Shown in pieces: positions 7,359-15,445 of a DNA stretch of 64,000 nucleotides. Where the stretch lies: the NCBI RefSeq assembly GCF_016755875.1, contig NZ_BNED01000005.1:1054001-1118000 (forward strand), read 5' to 3'. The position numbers were made by a program, and so were the translations under genes. The number at the start of each line of letters is the position of its first letter. Positions within the stretch are counted from its first letter, which is position 1. The DNA comes from Streptomyces spororaveus. Its GTDB lineage: Bacteria; Actinomycetota; Actinomycetes; Streptomycetales; Streptomycetaceae. The notes under the pieces were generated by a model. It saw only the letters and a program-made list of their open reading frames with translations. It had not been told where the DNA came from and made no database searches.

Positions 7359-9172
7359 CGTGTGGCCTCCCCGATCGCGCAGGCGGCGCTGATCAGGGCC
7401 AGGTGGGACAGGCCCTGGGGCATGTTGCCGAGGAAGGCGCCCGTGGTGGGGTCGATCTCTTCACTGTAGAGGCCGACCCCATTGCCGAGGGCCACAAGCT
7501 GGTCCATCAGGGACACAGCCTCGTCGATGCGGCCGCATCCCGCGAGGGCTTCGGCCAGCCAGAAGGAGCACGCGAGGAAGGCACCCTCACGGCCAGGGAC
7601 ACCGTCGGAGCCGAGGTAGCGGCTGACGTAGGGGCCCTCGCGGAGGGTCTCCTGGACGGCGGAGACGGTGCCGCGCAGGCGTCCGTCGTCTTGCGGGCGG
7701 TAGCCGTGCAGCAGGCCGAGCAGGAGGCTTGCGTCCAGGTCGTCGCTGCCGGCGGAGCGCATGTAGCTGTTGAGCCGCTCGCTGAAGCAGCGGGTTTCGA
7801 CGAATTCGGCGATGGCCTGTCGTTCGCGCTGCCATCGGGCCGAGTGCCGGTCCGGGATCAACTGCCGCCTGGCCAGGTCCACGGCCCGGTCGAGGGCGAT
7901 CCAGCACATCATCTTGGACTGGGTGAAGTGTTCCGGTGAGCTGCGGACCTCCCAGATACCCGCGTCGGGCTGCTGCCAGATGGTGCAGACGAAGTCAGCG
8001 GTCTCGGCCAGCCGGCGGGCGATGTCGGCATCGAGTCGATGGCCCGCGGTGGTGTAGAGCCACGCGGTCTGCAGCAGCTCCCCGTAGGTGTCCAGCTGGA
8101 CCTGGCCTGCGGCTGCGTTGCCCACACGTACAGGCGTCGAGCCTCGATAGCCCGACAGGGGCAGGGCCTGCTCGGGTGCCCGGGTGCCGCCGTTGAGGCG
8201 GTACAGGACGTTCAGGTGGGGGTGAGTGAGCTGGGAGGCGTGCATGAGCCACCACAGGTAGCTGGTCGCTTCCGGCGCGCAGCCCAGCTTGAGGAAGGCG
8301 TCCAGGGTGAAGGCGGAGTCGCGGATCCAGCTGAAGCGGTAGTCCCAGTTGCGCTCCCCGCCCAGCTCCTCGGGCAGCGAGCAGGTCGCGGCAGCGGCGA
8401 CCGCGCCGGAGGGGGCGAAGACCAGGAGCTTGAGGGCGAGGGCGCTGCGCAGTACGGCGTCACGCCACGGTCCGGTGCAGGTGCGGTCGTCCGACCACTG
8501 CCGCCAGGTCGCGGTGGTGTGGTCCAGGCGGGCTTCGCATTCGGCACGGGTGGGGAGCACCAGTGGTTCTTGGTATGCGTAGGGCAACGCGATCAGAGCC
8601 CGGGTACCGGATTCGGCTCGGAACCGGGCGGTGACGGAGTCGGCCGTGCACTGCGGGTGGCCGGCGTCCCAGGCACAGACGGCGACGGCTTCGGCGCCGC
8701 AGACGGCCACCGGTACGCCCGCTCGGCGCGCCACGATTGGTATGCGGGCGCCGTAGCCGAAGCGCGGCTGAACGCTCCAGCTCATTGGGACGCTGCCCGA
8801 CAGGCCCTCGATCCGGCGGACGAGCTCCCGTCCGGGAGCCAGCGAGGCGGTGTCGGGGAGCGTGAGGGCGTCGGTCACGCGGACGGTCCCGCCTGCGGTG
8901 GTGAAGGTCGTCTCCAGCACATTGGTGCCGGGAAGATAGCGGCGCGCCACGGTGTGCGGCACATCGGGCCGCAGGAGAAAGCTGCCGCCGCGGGCCTGGT
9001 CGAGGACGGCGGCGAAGAGGGTCGATGAGTCCAGGTCCGGCCAGCTCAGCCAGTCCACCGCTCCGTCGCGGGCGATGAGCGCGACACAGCGGCCGTCCCC
9101 GATCGCTGCGTAGTCCCGTAGCTCTGCGTAGCCATCCAGTCGTGTCGGCGCGGTGGCGACCGAGTCATTCAC
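7355..9172 (-). CDS. glycoside hydrolase family 15 protein (glucoamylase/trehalase-like)
   Basis: A 605-residue GH15 enzyme of the bacterial trehalase/glucoamylase type, with an N-terminal beta-sandwich followed by an (alpha/alpha)6 barrel. It starts with the family opener IGDGRCVALIARDGAVDWLS. The barrel carries GGERNWDYRFSWIRDSAFTL, the probable catalytic acid in LDTYGELLQTAWLY, and the probable base in GLYSEEIDPTTGAFLGN. No signal peptide is present, so it acts in the cytoplasm, perhaps on trehalose or glucans. GTG at 9172 forms a GTGA overlap with the preceding USP stop and is preferred over the longer open frame. The same operon carries a phosphatase and a stress protein, suggesting use of storage sugar under stress. 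Confidence 0.87.
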   Translation of the reverse strand: MNDSVATAPTRLDGYAELRDYAAIGDGRCVALIARDGAVDWLSWPDLDSSTLFAAVLDQARGGSFLLRPDVPHTVARRYLPGTNVLETTFTTAGGTVRVTDALTLPDTASLAPGRELVRRIEGLSGSVPMSWSVQPRFGYGARIPIVARRAGVPVAVCGAEAVAVCAWDAGHPQCTADSVTARFRAESGTRALIALPYAYQEPLVLPTRAECEARLDHTTATWRQWSDDRTCTGPWRDAVLRSALALKLLVFAPSGAVAAAATCSLPEELGGERNWDYRFSWIRDSAFTLDAFLKLGCAPEATSYLWWLMHASQLTHPHLNVLYRLNGGTRAPEQALPLSGYRGSTPVRVGNAAAGQVQLDTYGELLQTAWLYTTAGHRLDADIARRLAETADFVCTIWQQPDAGIWEVRSSPEHFTQSKMMCWIALDRAVDLARRQLIPDRHSARWQRERQAIAEFVETRCFSERLNSYMRSAGSDDLDASLLLGLLHGYRPQDDGRLRGTVSAVQETLREGPYVSRYLGSDGVPGREGAFLACSFWLAEALAGCGRIDEAVSLMDQLVALGNGVGLYSEEIDPTTGAFLGNMPQGLSHLALISAACAIGEATR

Positions 9173-9648
9173 GATGTCCGGTCCGGCTGCCCGCCGGGCA
9201 CGACGACGACGGGCAGATGGGCGTTGTGCACGACCTCGGTACTGGTGGAGCCCAGAGTGAGGCGCCCCCATGCGCCCGAGCCCCGGCTGCCGACCACCAG
9301 GAGGCAGGCGTCCGCGCTCGCGTCCAGCAGGACCTGCGACGGGCGGCCCGGCTCAACCCTGATGTCGACCTCCACCGGCTCGCCGCCGACCTGTCCCCGG
9401 GCCTCCTCCACCGCCTTGGTGACCGCTTCCAACGTGCTGTCGCGCAGCTGCGTATCCAGATCGTGGAAACCGGAGGCGGCAAACCACTCGAGACCGCTGT
9501 ACCGAGTGGTGAAGTCGTACGCGCATACGGCGCGGAGGCCGGTCCCGCGCAACTGCGCCTCCTGAAAGGCGAAGCGCAGGGCCGGCCCGGACTCTGGAGA
9601 GCCGTCGGCGCCGACCACGATCGGTGCGGGAGGAGCGGCGTTCGTCAT
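9169..9648 (-). CDS. universal stress protein, single UspA domain
   Basis: A 159-residue single-domain universal stress protein. It opens with IVVGADGSPESGPALRFAF and closes with the ATP-binding type loop VVGSRGSGAWGRLTLGST, then HNAHLPVVVVPGG. The GxxGxxx(9)GS/T arrangement suggests nucleotide binding. ATG at 9648 has GGAGG eight bases upstream and overlaps the phosphatase stop as ATGA. It is the second gene of the coupled operon phosphatase > USP > GH15 > membrane protein. Confidence 0.9.
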   Translation of the reverse strand: MTNAAPPAPIVVGADGSPESGPALRFAFQEAQLRGTGLRAVCAYDFTTRYSGLEWFAASGFHDLDTQLRDSTLEAVTKAVEEARGQVGGEPVEVDIRVEPGRPSQVLLDASADACLLVVGSRGSGAWGRLTLGSTSTEVVHNAHLPVVVVPGGQPDRTS

Positions 9649-10838
9649 AGCGGGTGCCTCCAAGCCGAGTCCGGTGCTCCTGTGGAATCGCTGTCGGGTG
9701 CTGTTCTGCGGACCACGAGGGCGGTGATGTCGTCCCGCTGCTCTCCTGCGGTGTGGCGGCTGAGGTCTTCGGCCAGGTAGTCGGCGACCCGCCAGGAGGA
9801 GATGTGCTCCAACGCCTCCAGGCGCTCTGCAAGGGGATAGAAGGCTCCGGTGGCGTTGCGGGCCTCGGTGACACCGTCGCTGCAGCTGATCAGGGTGGCG
9901 CCCGTTGGGAACGGGAACCACGCGACGGTTCTGGGTTCGGAAGCGAGGTCCGCCAGACCCAGCGGTACCCCGGGGTTGCCGAGCGGCACGGGAGCGACCG
10001 GACCGGCCTTCAACAGGTGGGGTGGAGGGTGGCCGCAGTTGACGGCCTGTGTTTCGGTCGAGGAGTCGACGCTCAGGATGAGGGCGGTGACGAAGCGTTC
10101 GGGCTCGCCGGTCTGCTGGGCGAAGGCGTTGTGCCGGACCACGGCCTGTTCGAGATAGTCCACGAGCGCGGTGAGGGTCGGCTCACGCGGAGCGGCCTCA
10201 CGGAAAGCGCTGAGGACGGCGAAGGCGGCTCCGATCGCGGGCAGGCCCTTGCCCTGGACATCGCCGAAGAGCAGCCGCGTGCCGTAGGGCGAGGCCACCG
10301 CCTCGTAGACATCTCCCCCGACCAGCCTGTCCGCCTCCACCGGCAGGTACAACCCGTCGACGATCACCCGGTCGGTGAGGATCGGCAGGGGCCGCAGCAT
10401 CTGCCGTTGCAGAGCGACCGCCGTGGACCGGACCCGCAGCAGTTCCCGCTCCCTCCGGATCCGCCAGTGGCAGCTCACCACGCACAGCACGCCGAGCACG
10501 ACTGCCAGCAGCATGACGATCCCGTAGTCGTACGACGCGGGCAGGGGCCGGTACAGCAGAACCGCGGTGATGACGATCAGCACCCAGCCCACCGCGTAGG
10601 CGGTCTGCCGCACCGTGCCGACGACCGCCGGGAACGCGGGAAGCAGGATCAGCAGGGGGATGAGCCGCACTGTGCTGTCGTCGATCGTCAGCTCCAGCAG
10701 CACGACCGGTACGGTCGCCGCGACCACATACGCCATCGGAGCTCTGACGCCACCTCCGGGAGATGACTCGGCATCGTTCCCGGAGCGCGACATCAGCGGC
10801 GCGCCGGGCGTACGGGCCGCCACACGCCGACGTATCAC
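9645..10838 (-). CDS. membrane SpoIIE/PP2C-type protein phosphatase
   Basis: A 397-residue membrane-anchored serine phosphatase of the SpoIIE/RsbU group. Four hydrophobic segments lie at about residues 35-50, 58-76, 82-96 and 105-123. The cytoplasmic catalytic domain follows, with metal-binding aspartates in LVGGDVYEA and LLFGDVQGKG, the loop SCSDGVTEARN, and a terminal DDITALVV. Such enzymes dephosphorylate anti-anti-sigma factors in partner-switch stress signalling, and a STAS protein is encoded at 61.6 kb. GTG at 10838 has GGGAG nine bases upstream, while the later ATG at 10793 has no ribosome-binding site. It heads a four-gene overlapping operon. A decayed copy of its membrane half lies at 17.3-17.6 kb. 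Confidence 0.85.
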   Translation of the reverse strand: MIRRRVAARTPGAPLMSRSGNDAESSPGGGVRAPMAYVVAATVPVVLLELTIDDSTVRLIPLLILLPAFPAVVGTVRQTAYAVGWVLIVITAVLLYRPLPASYDYGIVMLLAVVLGVLCVVSCHWRIRRERELLRVRSTAVALQRQMLRPLPILTDRVIVDGLYLPVEADRLVGGDVYEAVASPYGTRLLFGDVQGKGLPAIGAAFAVLSAFREAAPREPTLTALVDYLEQAVVRHNAFAQQTGEPERFVTALILSVDSSTETQAVNCGHPPPHLLKAGPVAPVPLGNPGVPLGLADLASEPRTVAWFPFPTGATLISCSDGVTEARNATGAFYPLAERLEALEHISSWRVADYLAEDLSRHTAGEQRDDITALVVRRTAPDSDSTGAPDSAWRHPL

Positions 10839-11211
10839 CCATTCAGACTCCCGTGGTCCACTCGCCGCCGCAAGGCGACGGGCTTCCTGTCGCTCCGCCA
10901 CGAAGAACCGCTGCTGAACGGCACAGCACTGATGCCGAGTGTGCAGCACGCTTGGACCACGCGGTGGTCACGAATCCAGCGGCTATGGATGGACGAACGA
11001 CCAGCGCATCGACGCTGCTGAGGCCGTCAGGTCAGTGAGCCTCCGCCAACTTGAAGTCGCAGGTCAAAGGGCTGGTGTGACCGACGCTCTCGATAGTCGT
11101 ACTGGTCGTGGGCGGAAGTCTGCGGAGAAGATCGTCCGTCAGCAGCGTCGAGTCTGAGCCTGGCCCGTTGATTGATCAGTGAATCCTGGCGAGGCTGGCT
11201 AGTCTGCTGCG
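10839..11211. other. intergenic region between divergent phosphatase operon and barstar gene
   Basis: About 370 bases between divergently transcribed genes, so it should contain both promoters. The first 40 bases next to the phosphatase are conserved in the decayed copy near 17.6 kb. I see no clear operator palindrome and no additional gene. Confidence 0.4.
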
Positions 11212-11508
11212 ATGACAGACAGCGAGCTGATCATTGACCTGCGCGGTCGGCTGATCGAGACACTCAACGACTTCTGGGACGCGGTGAGCGAGCCGTGCGG
11301 ACTGCCGGCGTGGTTCGGACGGAACCTGGACGCGTGGTCGGACACGATCGAGACCCGGGGCATCTCGGAGGTGATCGACAGCCACGACATCCTGATCGTG
11401 CATGTCGACCAGCAGGGTCTCTTCGACGGGGACCGGCAGGATGCCAACATCTTGGCCGGCACGTTTGACGGGGAGCAGAACCAGCTCGTGGTCCATAGGC
11501 TGGCCTGA
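11212..11508 (+). CDS. barstar-like ribonuclease inhibitor family protein
   Basis: A 98-residue barstar-family protein. The fold signature is LRGRLIETLNDFWDAV followed by PAWFGRNLDAWSDTIE, the region that in barstar plugs the barnase active site. The C-terminal strand reads FDGEQNQLVVHRLA. Streptomyces encode many such small cytoplasmic inhibitors, some without a nearby ribonuclease. No barnase-like toxin is visible next to it here, so it is an orphan or acts on a distant partner. The start codon ATG at 11212 fits the family length of about 90-100. Confidence 0.8.
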   Translation: MTDSELIIDLRGRLIETLNDFWDAVSEPCGLPAWFGRNLDAWSDTIETRGISEVIDSHDILIVHVDQQGLFDGDRQDANILAGTFDGEQNQLVVHRLA

Positions 11509-11588
11509 CGCGGGCGACAGATGAAGCAGGGAGCTGAGCTGTCCCGTTCTTGCTCGCTGCAAATCGATGGCCCTCTACGATCCGGTGC

Positions 11589-12040
11589 ATGCTGGATCCC
11601 GAGCTGCTGGAACGGATCACCGCACGGCGTGCGGAACTGGACGAACTCGAAGAACTACTGACCAAACAGCTCGCGGAAGTGCGGGCCGAGCGGGACGAAC
11701 TCGCTGTCGCTGAACGTGTCCTTGAACGGATGACCGGGCAGCTCGCCGAGGAACGTGCCTCCGCCAGGCCAATGGCCGGGCAGGTGGGCGGCCGGGCGGT
11801 GATGTTGATCCCACACCGCGAACCGGGCGTGGAGGAGGACGCGCTCCCGTGGGACTACCAGCGCATCATCGCCGCCGTGCGGCAGGCCGCCGGACCGGTC
11901 ATGGCCCGCGAGGTCGGCGAAGCAGTGGGGGTGGACATCAGCGTGAAAGCCAAGCTGGAACCGCTACGCAGCAAGCTGGTCAGACTCGTCGACCGCGGTT
12001 GGCTGCGCAAACTGCCCAACGGGCGCTTCACCGCCCGCCT
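11589..12040 (+). pseudogene. coiled-coil/winged-helix-like unknown protein, cut by a group II intron
   Basis: About 150 codons of a conserved Streptomyces-type protein of unknown function. The N-terminal half is a predicted coiled coil (MLDPELLERITARRAELDEL through ERVLERMTGQLAEE). The C-terminal half looks like a winged-helix module (DYQRIIAAVRQAAGPVMARE and KLVRLVDRGWLRKLPNGRF). The reading frame runs straight into the 3' end of a group II intron lying antisense at 12041, which adds 18 foreign codons. The original C-terminus is not found on the other side. It might be a DNA-binding regulator. This is inference from fold appearance only. Confidence 0.6.
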
Positions 12041-12045
12041 GTGCC

Positions 12046-12116
12046 GAGTAGCCGAGGGGAATCTCACCCCTCGGCTCTCACAGAACCGTGCGTAAAAGTC
12101 GCCCTTTACACGGCTC
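12046..12116 (-). ncRNA. group II intron domains V and VI
   Basis: Read on the minus strand, GAGCCGTG (12116-12109) pairs with CACGGTTC (12090-12083) around a short inner stem, the form of the catalytic domain V hairpin. It is followed at about 12076-12051 by a second hairpin with arms GCCGAGGGG and CCCCTCGGC, as expected for domain VI, which carries the branch-point adenosine. Position just after the maturase stop codon and before the 3' splice junction agrees with group II architecture. Confidence 0.7.
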
Positions 12117-12131
12117 TTGTCGTCCTGGTCA

Positions 12132-12677
12132 TCAGACCGTTACGGCACCTGCGGTCAGCCGCCAATGGGCGAACATGCGGGGGTATCGCCGGGCGATCTC
12201 CTGCATCTTCGCGATGGCCTTCCGCTTGGCCGCGAGCCGTTTGTACTTCTGGCGGATCCAGCGCACCAGGTAGGCGTTGATGCGCATCATGAGGGGCTGC
12301 AGTTCCCACGGCCTGAAGCGGCTGTAGTAGTTGAGCCAGCCCGCCACCACAGGGTTAATCCTGCGGGCGAGCTCCTGGAAGGACAGTTCCGAGCGGGTGT
12401 GCAGGTGCCAGGACCGCAGCTCCCGCCCCATCTTTTTCAGAGCGTCCTTGCTGACCGCCGGGTCGAATCCCAGGAACAGGTTCCCGTACCGACTCCGGTT
12501 CCTCCTGGCGTGGAACGTGTACCCGAGGAAGGTAAACGAGGTGTGCTCGTAAGCGCCACGTCGGTGACCGTCCTTGCAGTAGATGATCCGGGTCTTGTCC
12601 GGGTGCAGCTGCAACCCGACTTCGACCATCCTGTCCGTGAGCGCAGCCAGCACCTGGCGGGCCTGGCGCTCGGAAAC
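12132..12677 (-). pseudogene. ltrA: group II intron reverse transcriptase/maturase, C-terminal fragment
   Basis: About 180 codons covering the end of the reverse-transcriptase domain and the maturase (domain X) of a group II intron protein. SERQARQVLAALTDRMVEVG and LQLHPDKTRIIYCKD are the segment just after the active-site YADD motif. FTFLGYTFHARR and WLNYYSRFRPWELQPLM are typical thumb/maturase motifs. The frame is intact to its stop at 12132, but the fingers, palm and YADD are lost at the IS3 boundary. No product is expected to be active. Confidence 0.82.
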
Positions 12678-12709
12678 ACTGTCAAGCCCCGGGTTTGATG
12701 GAGACTTCG

Positions 12710-13633
12710 TTAGCTGGTTTTCTGGAGTGACGTAGGGGGTTCGACCACGAGGTAGTGGGCGGCCTCGTGTTCGGCGGGGGTGATGTGGCCGAGTTCGCCG
12801 TGGAGACGGCGCTGGTTGAACCAGTCGATGTACTCGGCGACCGCGATCTCGACGTCGTTGATGCCGGTCCACGGACCCTTGTTGCGGATCAGCTCGGCCT
12901 TGAACAAGCTGTTGAACGCCTCGGCCAGGGCGTTGTCGTATGAATCGCCCTTGGACCCGACCGAGGCCACTGCGGCCTCCTGCTCGAGGCGTTCGGTGTA
13001 GCGCAGAGCCCGGTATTGGACGCCTCGGTCCGAGTGGTGGGTGAGGCCGGCGAGGTCGGCGCCTGTGCGCCGGCGGCGCCAGATGGCCATCTCCAGGGCA
13101 TCGAGCGCGAGGTCGGTGTAGAGGCTGGTGGCGACCTGCCAGCCGACGACCATGCGGGAGAAGACATCAATGACGAAGGCGGCATAGACCCAGCCGGAGA
13201 ACGTTCTGATGTAGGTGATGTCGGCGACCCACAGCTGGTTCGGCGCATCCGCGGTGAACTGCCGCTCGACCAGGTCGGCGGGCCGGCCGGTCTCGGGTGC
13301 GGGGCGGGTGGTGCGCGGGCTCTTGGCCCGGATCACCCCGCGCAGACCGGCCGCGCGCATGAGGCGCTCGACCGTGCAGCGGGCCACCTCGAATCCCTCA
13401 CGCAGGAGGGCGGCGTGGACCTTGCGGGCCCCGTAGACACCGTAGTTCTCGAGGTGGATGCGGCGTATCTCCCGGGTGAGCTCCTCGTCGCGCAGGCTGC
13501 GGGCCGAGGGCGGACGGCCCGCGGCGGCGTAGTAGGTGCTCGGCGCGATCGGCGCGTCCGTCTCGGCGAGGACGTCACAGATCGGCTGGACGCCGAACAG
13601 GTTCTTGTGCCGGTCGATATAGGCGACCTTCAT
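12710..13633 (-). CDS. IS3-family transposase OrfB (integrase core)
   Basis: A 307-residue DDE transposase subunit. After an HTH_21-type region (ELTREIRRIHLENYGVYGAR) comes the rve integrase core, with first aspartate in LWVADITYIRTF, second in HSDRGVQYRALRY, and glutamate in DNALAEAFNSLFKAEL. The C-terminal YIDWFNQRRLHGELGHITPA is the usual closing motif. Its ATG overlaps the orfA stop as ATGA. A fused OrfAB is normally made by frameshifting in this family, and here reinitiation is also possible. All catalytic residues are present. Confidence 0.93.
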   Translation of the reverse strand: MKVAYIDRHKNLFGVQPICDVLAETDAPIAPSTYYAAAGRPPSARSLRDEELTREIRRIHLENYGVYGARKVHAALLREGFEVARCTVERLMRAAGLRGVIRAKSPRTTRPAPETGRPADLVERQFTADAPNQLWVADITYIRTFSGWVYAAFVIDVFSRMVVGWQVATSLYTDLALDALEMAIWRRRRTGADLAGLTHHSDRGVQYRALRYTERLEQEAAVASVGSKGDSYDNALAEAFNSLFKAELIRNKGPWTGINDVEIAVAEYIDWFNQRRLHGELGHITPAEHEAAHYLVVEPPTSLQKTS

Positions 13634-13956
13634 CGCAGTGGACGGTCCAGCTCCGCGGCGAAGAAAGCCGACGCGGACTTGAGTATCGCGTTCGCCCGCC
13701 GCAGCTCCTTCACCTCCCGTTCCAGCTCCGCGATCCGGGCGGCCTCTGCGCTGGTGGTTCCGGGCACGAGTCCTTCGTCGGTCTCGGCGCGCTTGATCCA
13801 GCCGCGCAGGGCCTCGGGGTGCACATCGAGCTGGTCGGCGATCCGCTTGATCGTACCGGCCCTGCCGGCCGGGTCCTTACGGGCTTCGACCGCCAGACGC
13901 GTCGCACGCTCACGCAGTTCGTCGGGGTATCTACGGGGAGCAGCCATAAACGGCAT
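13630..13956 (-). CDS. IS3-family transposase OrfA (HTH DNA-binding subunit)
   Basis: A 108-residue OrfA (or 105 if the internal ATG at 13947 is used). It carries the helix-turn-helix RRYPDELRERATRLAVEA through ADQLDVHPEALRGWIKRAE, then a leucine-zipper-like heptad (ARIAELEREVKELRRANAIL) used for dimerisation. It recognises the terminal repeats of the element. Overlap with orfB at 13630-13633 is the standard IS3 arrangement. Confidence 0.9.
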   Translation of the reverse strand: MPFMAAPRRYPDELRERATRLAVEARKDPAGRAGTIKRIADQLDVHPEALRGWIKRAETDEGLVPGTTSAEAARIAELEREVKELRRANAILKSASAFFAAELDRPLR

Positions 13957-14008
13957 CCTTCCGGGTCTTCGATGTCTCCATCAAACCCGGGGCGGTTCAC
14001 TCCGCCGC

Positions 14009-14169
14009 TGCGAGCGGGTACTCAAAGCGTGGTCTGCCCATAGGACGACCAGGAATACTCAAGGGTTCACTCTCGTCGAAGTCCGCGATCCCAGCGGCTT
14101 GCGGGTGATGGCCTACCCTGCCCGGACGAAGTCGCACGGCTTGAAATCATCGCCCGCTACTATTTGTGA
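14009..14169 (+). pseudogene. VOC-domain protein, frameshifted C-terminal relic
   Basis: The plus strand reads CERVLKA, then QGFTLVEVRDPSGLRVMAYP, matching CERVLRARS and EGFTLIEGRDPSGLPVLVAY of the intact VOC gene at 6264-6740. After AYP the frame shifts by one base, and the remaining codons PDEVARLEIIARYYL end at a stop at about 14169, exactly as in the intact gene. The N-terminal two thirds are missing, cut off at the IS3 boundary. This is the first gene of a ruined copy of the VOC/DUF488 pair. Confidence 0.75.
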
Positions 14170-14203
14170 TTCCCTCCTACACCCACGTTTATGGAGGCCA
14201 GCC

Positions 14204-14352
14204 ATGGCCCGAAGGTCAGAAAGCGGTCTGCCGGATATGACCTCCGGCCGAGGGCGACGGGGCCAGAGTGCTGGTCGACCGAGCCTGGTCCCGAGGGCTG
14301 ACCAAGCAGGAGCCTCACACCCCGATGAGTGGTGCAAGCGGGTCGCACCCCG
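14204..14352 (+). pseudogene. DUF488 (YeaO-like) relic, second copy
   Basis: After an ATG at 14204 and degenerate codons, one frame gives RVLVDRAWSRGLTKQEPHT and another gives DEWCKRVAP. These equal the RVLVDRIWPRGMTKDKAHL and DEWCKQVAPS blocks of the intact gene at 5859-6221. At least one frameshift separates the blocks, and everything after the second block is gone. It follows the VOC relic in the same order and spacing as the intact pair. Confidence 0.72.
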
Positions 14353-14358
14353 GGGCCC

Positions 14359-14634
14359 TCACCGATGTCGTGCACGCTCCATGTCCACCCGCGTCCCCCG
14401 CATCGGGGTCCCCTCGCGGTTGAGCAGCTCTGGTGCCTGTCCGTCGTGGCAGGCGGCCGGTGTTCCGTCGGCGTGGACGACACGCCACCACGGCACGCCG
14501 TCGTCGAGCAGACTCATCGCCCGTCCTACCTGCCGTGCGGTCGTACCGATCCGCGTGGCGATGTCACCGTAGGAGGCAGCGGACCCAGCGGGGATGGTGA
14601 TGACCACCTCACGGACTTCCTCGATGATGCTCAT
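14359..14634 (-). CDS. alkyltransferase-like (ATL) DNA-repair protein
   Basis: A 91-residue MGMT-fold protein of the ATL type. The DNA-binding helix-turn-helix region ASYGDIATRIGTTARQVGRA is followed by VPWWRVVHADGTPA, where tryptophan occupies the place of the acceptor cysteine in the PCHRV motif of true O6-alkylguanine transferases. ATL proteins bind O6-alkylguanine lesions and hand them to nucleotide excision repair without removing the alkyl group. Its start follows the DUF488 stop by seven bases with GAGG upstream, so the two genes are an operon. Confidence 0.85.
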   Translation of the reverse strand: MSIIEEVREVVITIPAGSAASYGDIATRIGTTARQVGRAMSLLDDGVPWWRVVHADGTPAACHDGQAPELLNREGTPMRGTRVDMERARHR

Positions 14635-14641
14635 GGTGGCC

Positions 14642-15169
14642 TCAGGGGTGCGCCGGATAGGTCAGGTGCCCGTTGTGGACCTGCGCGTTCTTGTTCAGGA
14701 CCGCTGGCTTCGTCGTCGTGGACGACATGATGTCCACGACCTCGGCTCCTTTGACGATCAGCGCATCGGTGATCAGTCGGCGGTGACAGCGCCACGGCAC
14801 CGCCTCGCTACACATGATCGCCGGCCGTTCGTGGTGGGCCAGTTCGAGCAATTCGTCCAGCCCCTCATTGAAGGCATCGCCTGCCATGTAGTCGGCGTAG
14901 TCACGGAAGGCTTTGACCCGCCAGGCACCGTTCACGCTCGGAACGCCCTTGGGGGTGTGCCGCCGGCCGCCCAGCTTCGGGATCCACCGGTATCCGATAT
15001 CAGGAGGGAGGGCGTCAATGACCGCGTTCTGGTCCCATTGCGGAAACTTCCTCGACGAGGGAAACGACCGCACATCGACCAGGCAGGTGATCTCATTGCT
15101 CCGCAACATCTCCAGCACTTCCTCGAAGTCGCGCGTCGAATGCCCCACCGTACAGATACGGTTCGTCAT
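14642..15169 (-). CDS. DUF488 domain protein (long type)
   Basis: A 175-residue DUF488 protein of the longer subgroup. It opens with ICTVGHSTRDFEEVLEML, has LVDVRSFPSSRKFPQW, the loop GYRWIPKLGGRR, and a conserved C-terminal IMCSEAVPWRCHRRLITDAL that includes two cysteines. The molecular function of the family is unknown. It is coupled to the ATL repair protein downstream. A related but more diverged DUF488 gene is ruined by frameshifts at 35.9-36.4 kb. Confidence 0.85.
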   Translation of the reverse strand: MTNRICTVGHSTRDFEEVLEMLRSNEITCLVDVRSFPSSRKFPQWDQNAVIDALPPDIGYRWIPKLGGRRHTPKGVPSVNGAWRVKAFRDYADYMAGDAFNEGLDELLELAHHERPAIMCSEAVPWRCHRRLITDALIVKGAEVVDIMSSTTTKPAVLNKNAQVHNGHLTYPAHP

Positions 15170-15445
15170 CCTGCCGCCTCACTCACGCCACTCGATTGCC
15201 CGCCCCACCGGCCGGCCGTCAGCTCGCCCGCGCTGCCGTACAGGCCCTTCGCTATTCACCGTACGAACCCGGCAGGACACTGCGCCACCTGGCTCGACGC
15301 GCCCCGTGGACCTCGGCCTCCTGCGCCGGAACGGTCGTATCTGATGTCCTGGCCCCGCTCAGGTTGCTCTCGGACAGGCCGGGGGTTGTCCAAGGCGGAG
15401 ACGTTCACCCATGCGCTACCAGTCACTGTGAAAGCGGATTGATCA

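Larger units (their letters stand above)
12041..12686 (-). mobile_element. group II intron, 3' portion only
   Basis: The minus strand carries the C-terminal half of an intron-encoded reverse transcriptase/maturase, followed by RNA sequence that can fold as domains V and VI and ending near 12041 at a gene it interrupts. The 5' ribozyme domains and the polymerase half of the protein are absent, because an IS3-family element begins at 12687, immediately after the region that would encode the catalytic YADD box. The intron can no longer splice or move by itself. Confidence 0.75.
12687..13992 (-). mobile_element. complete IS3-family insertion sequence
   Basis: A 1306-base element bounded by perfect 19-base inverted repeats, CCCCGGGTTTGATGGAGAC at 12687-12705 and its complement at 13974-13992. 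Between them lie two overlapping minus-strand genes, orfA and orfB. The flanks (AAG on the left, CGG on the right) do not form a 3-base target duplication. The left side is group II intron and the right side is a VOC gene relic, so a deletion or recombination probably followed insertion. Both genes look intact, so the element may still be mobile. Confidence 0.9.

Noticed and set aside
13016..14572. 518-codon plus-strand frame
   Set aside because: It crosses the antisense of the IS3 transposase and then two relics. Only the relic parts (14009-14352) carry meaning.
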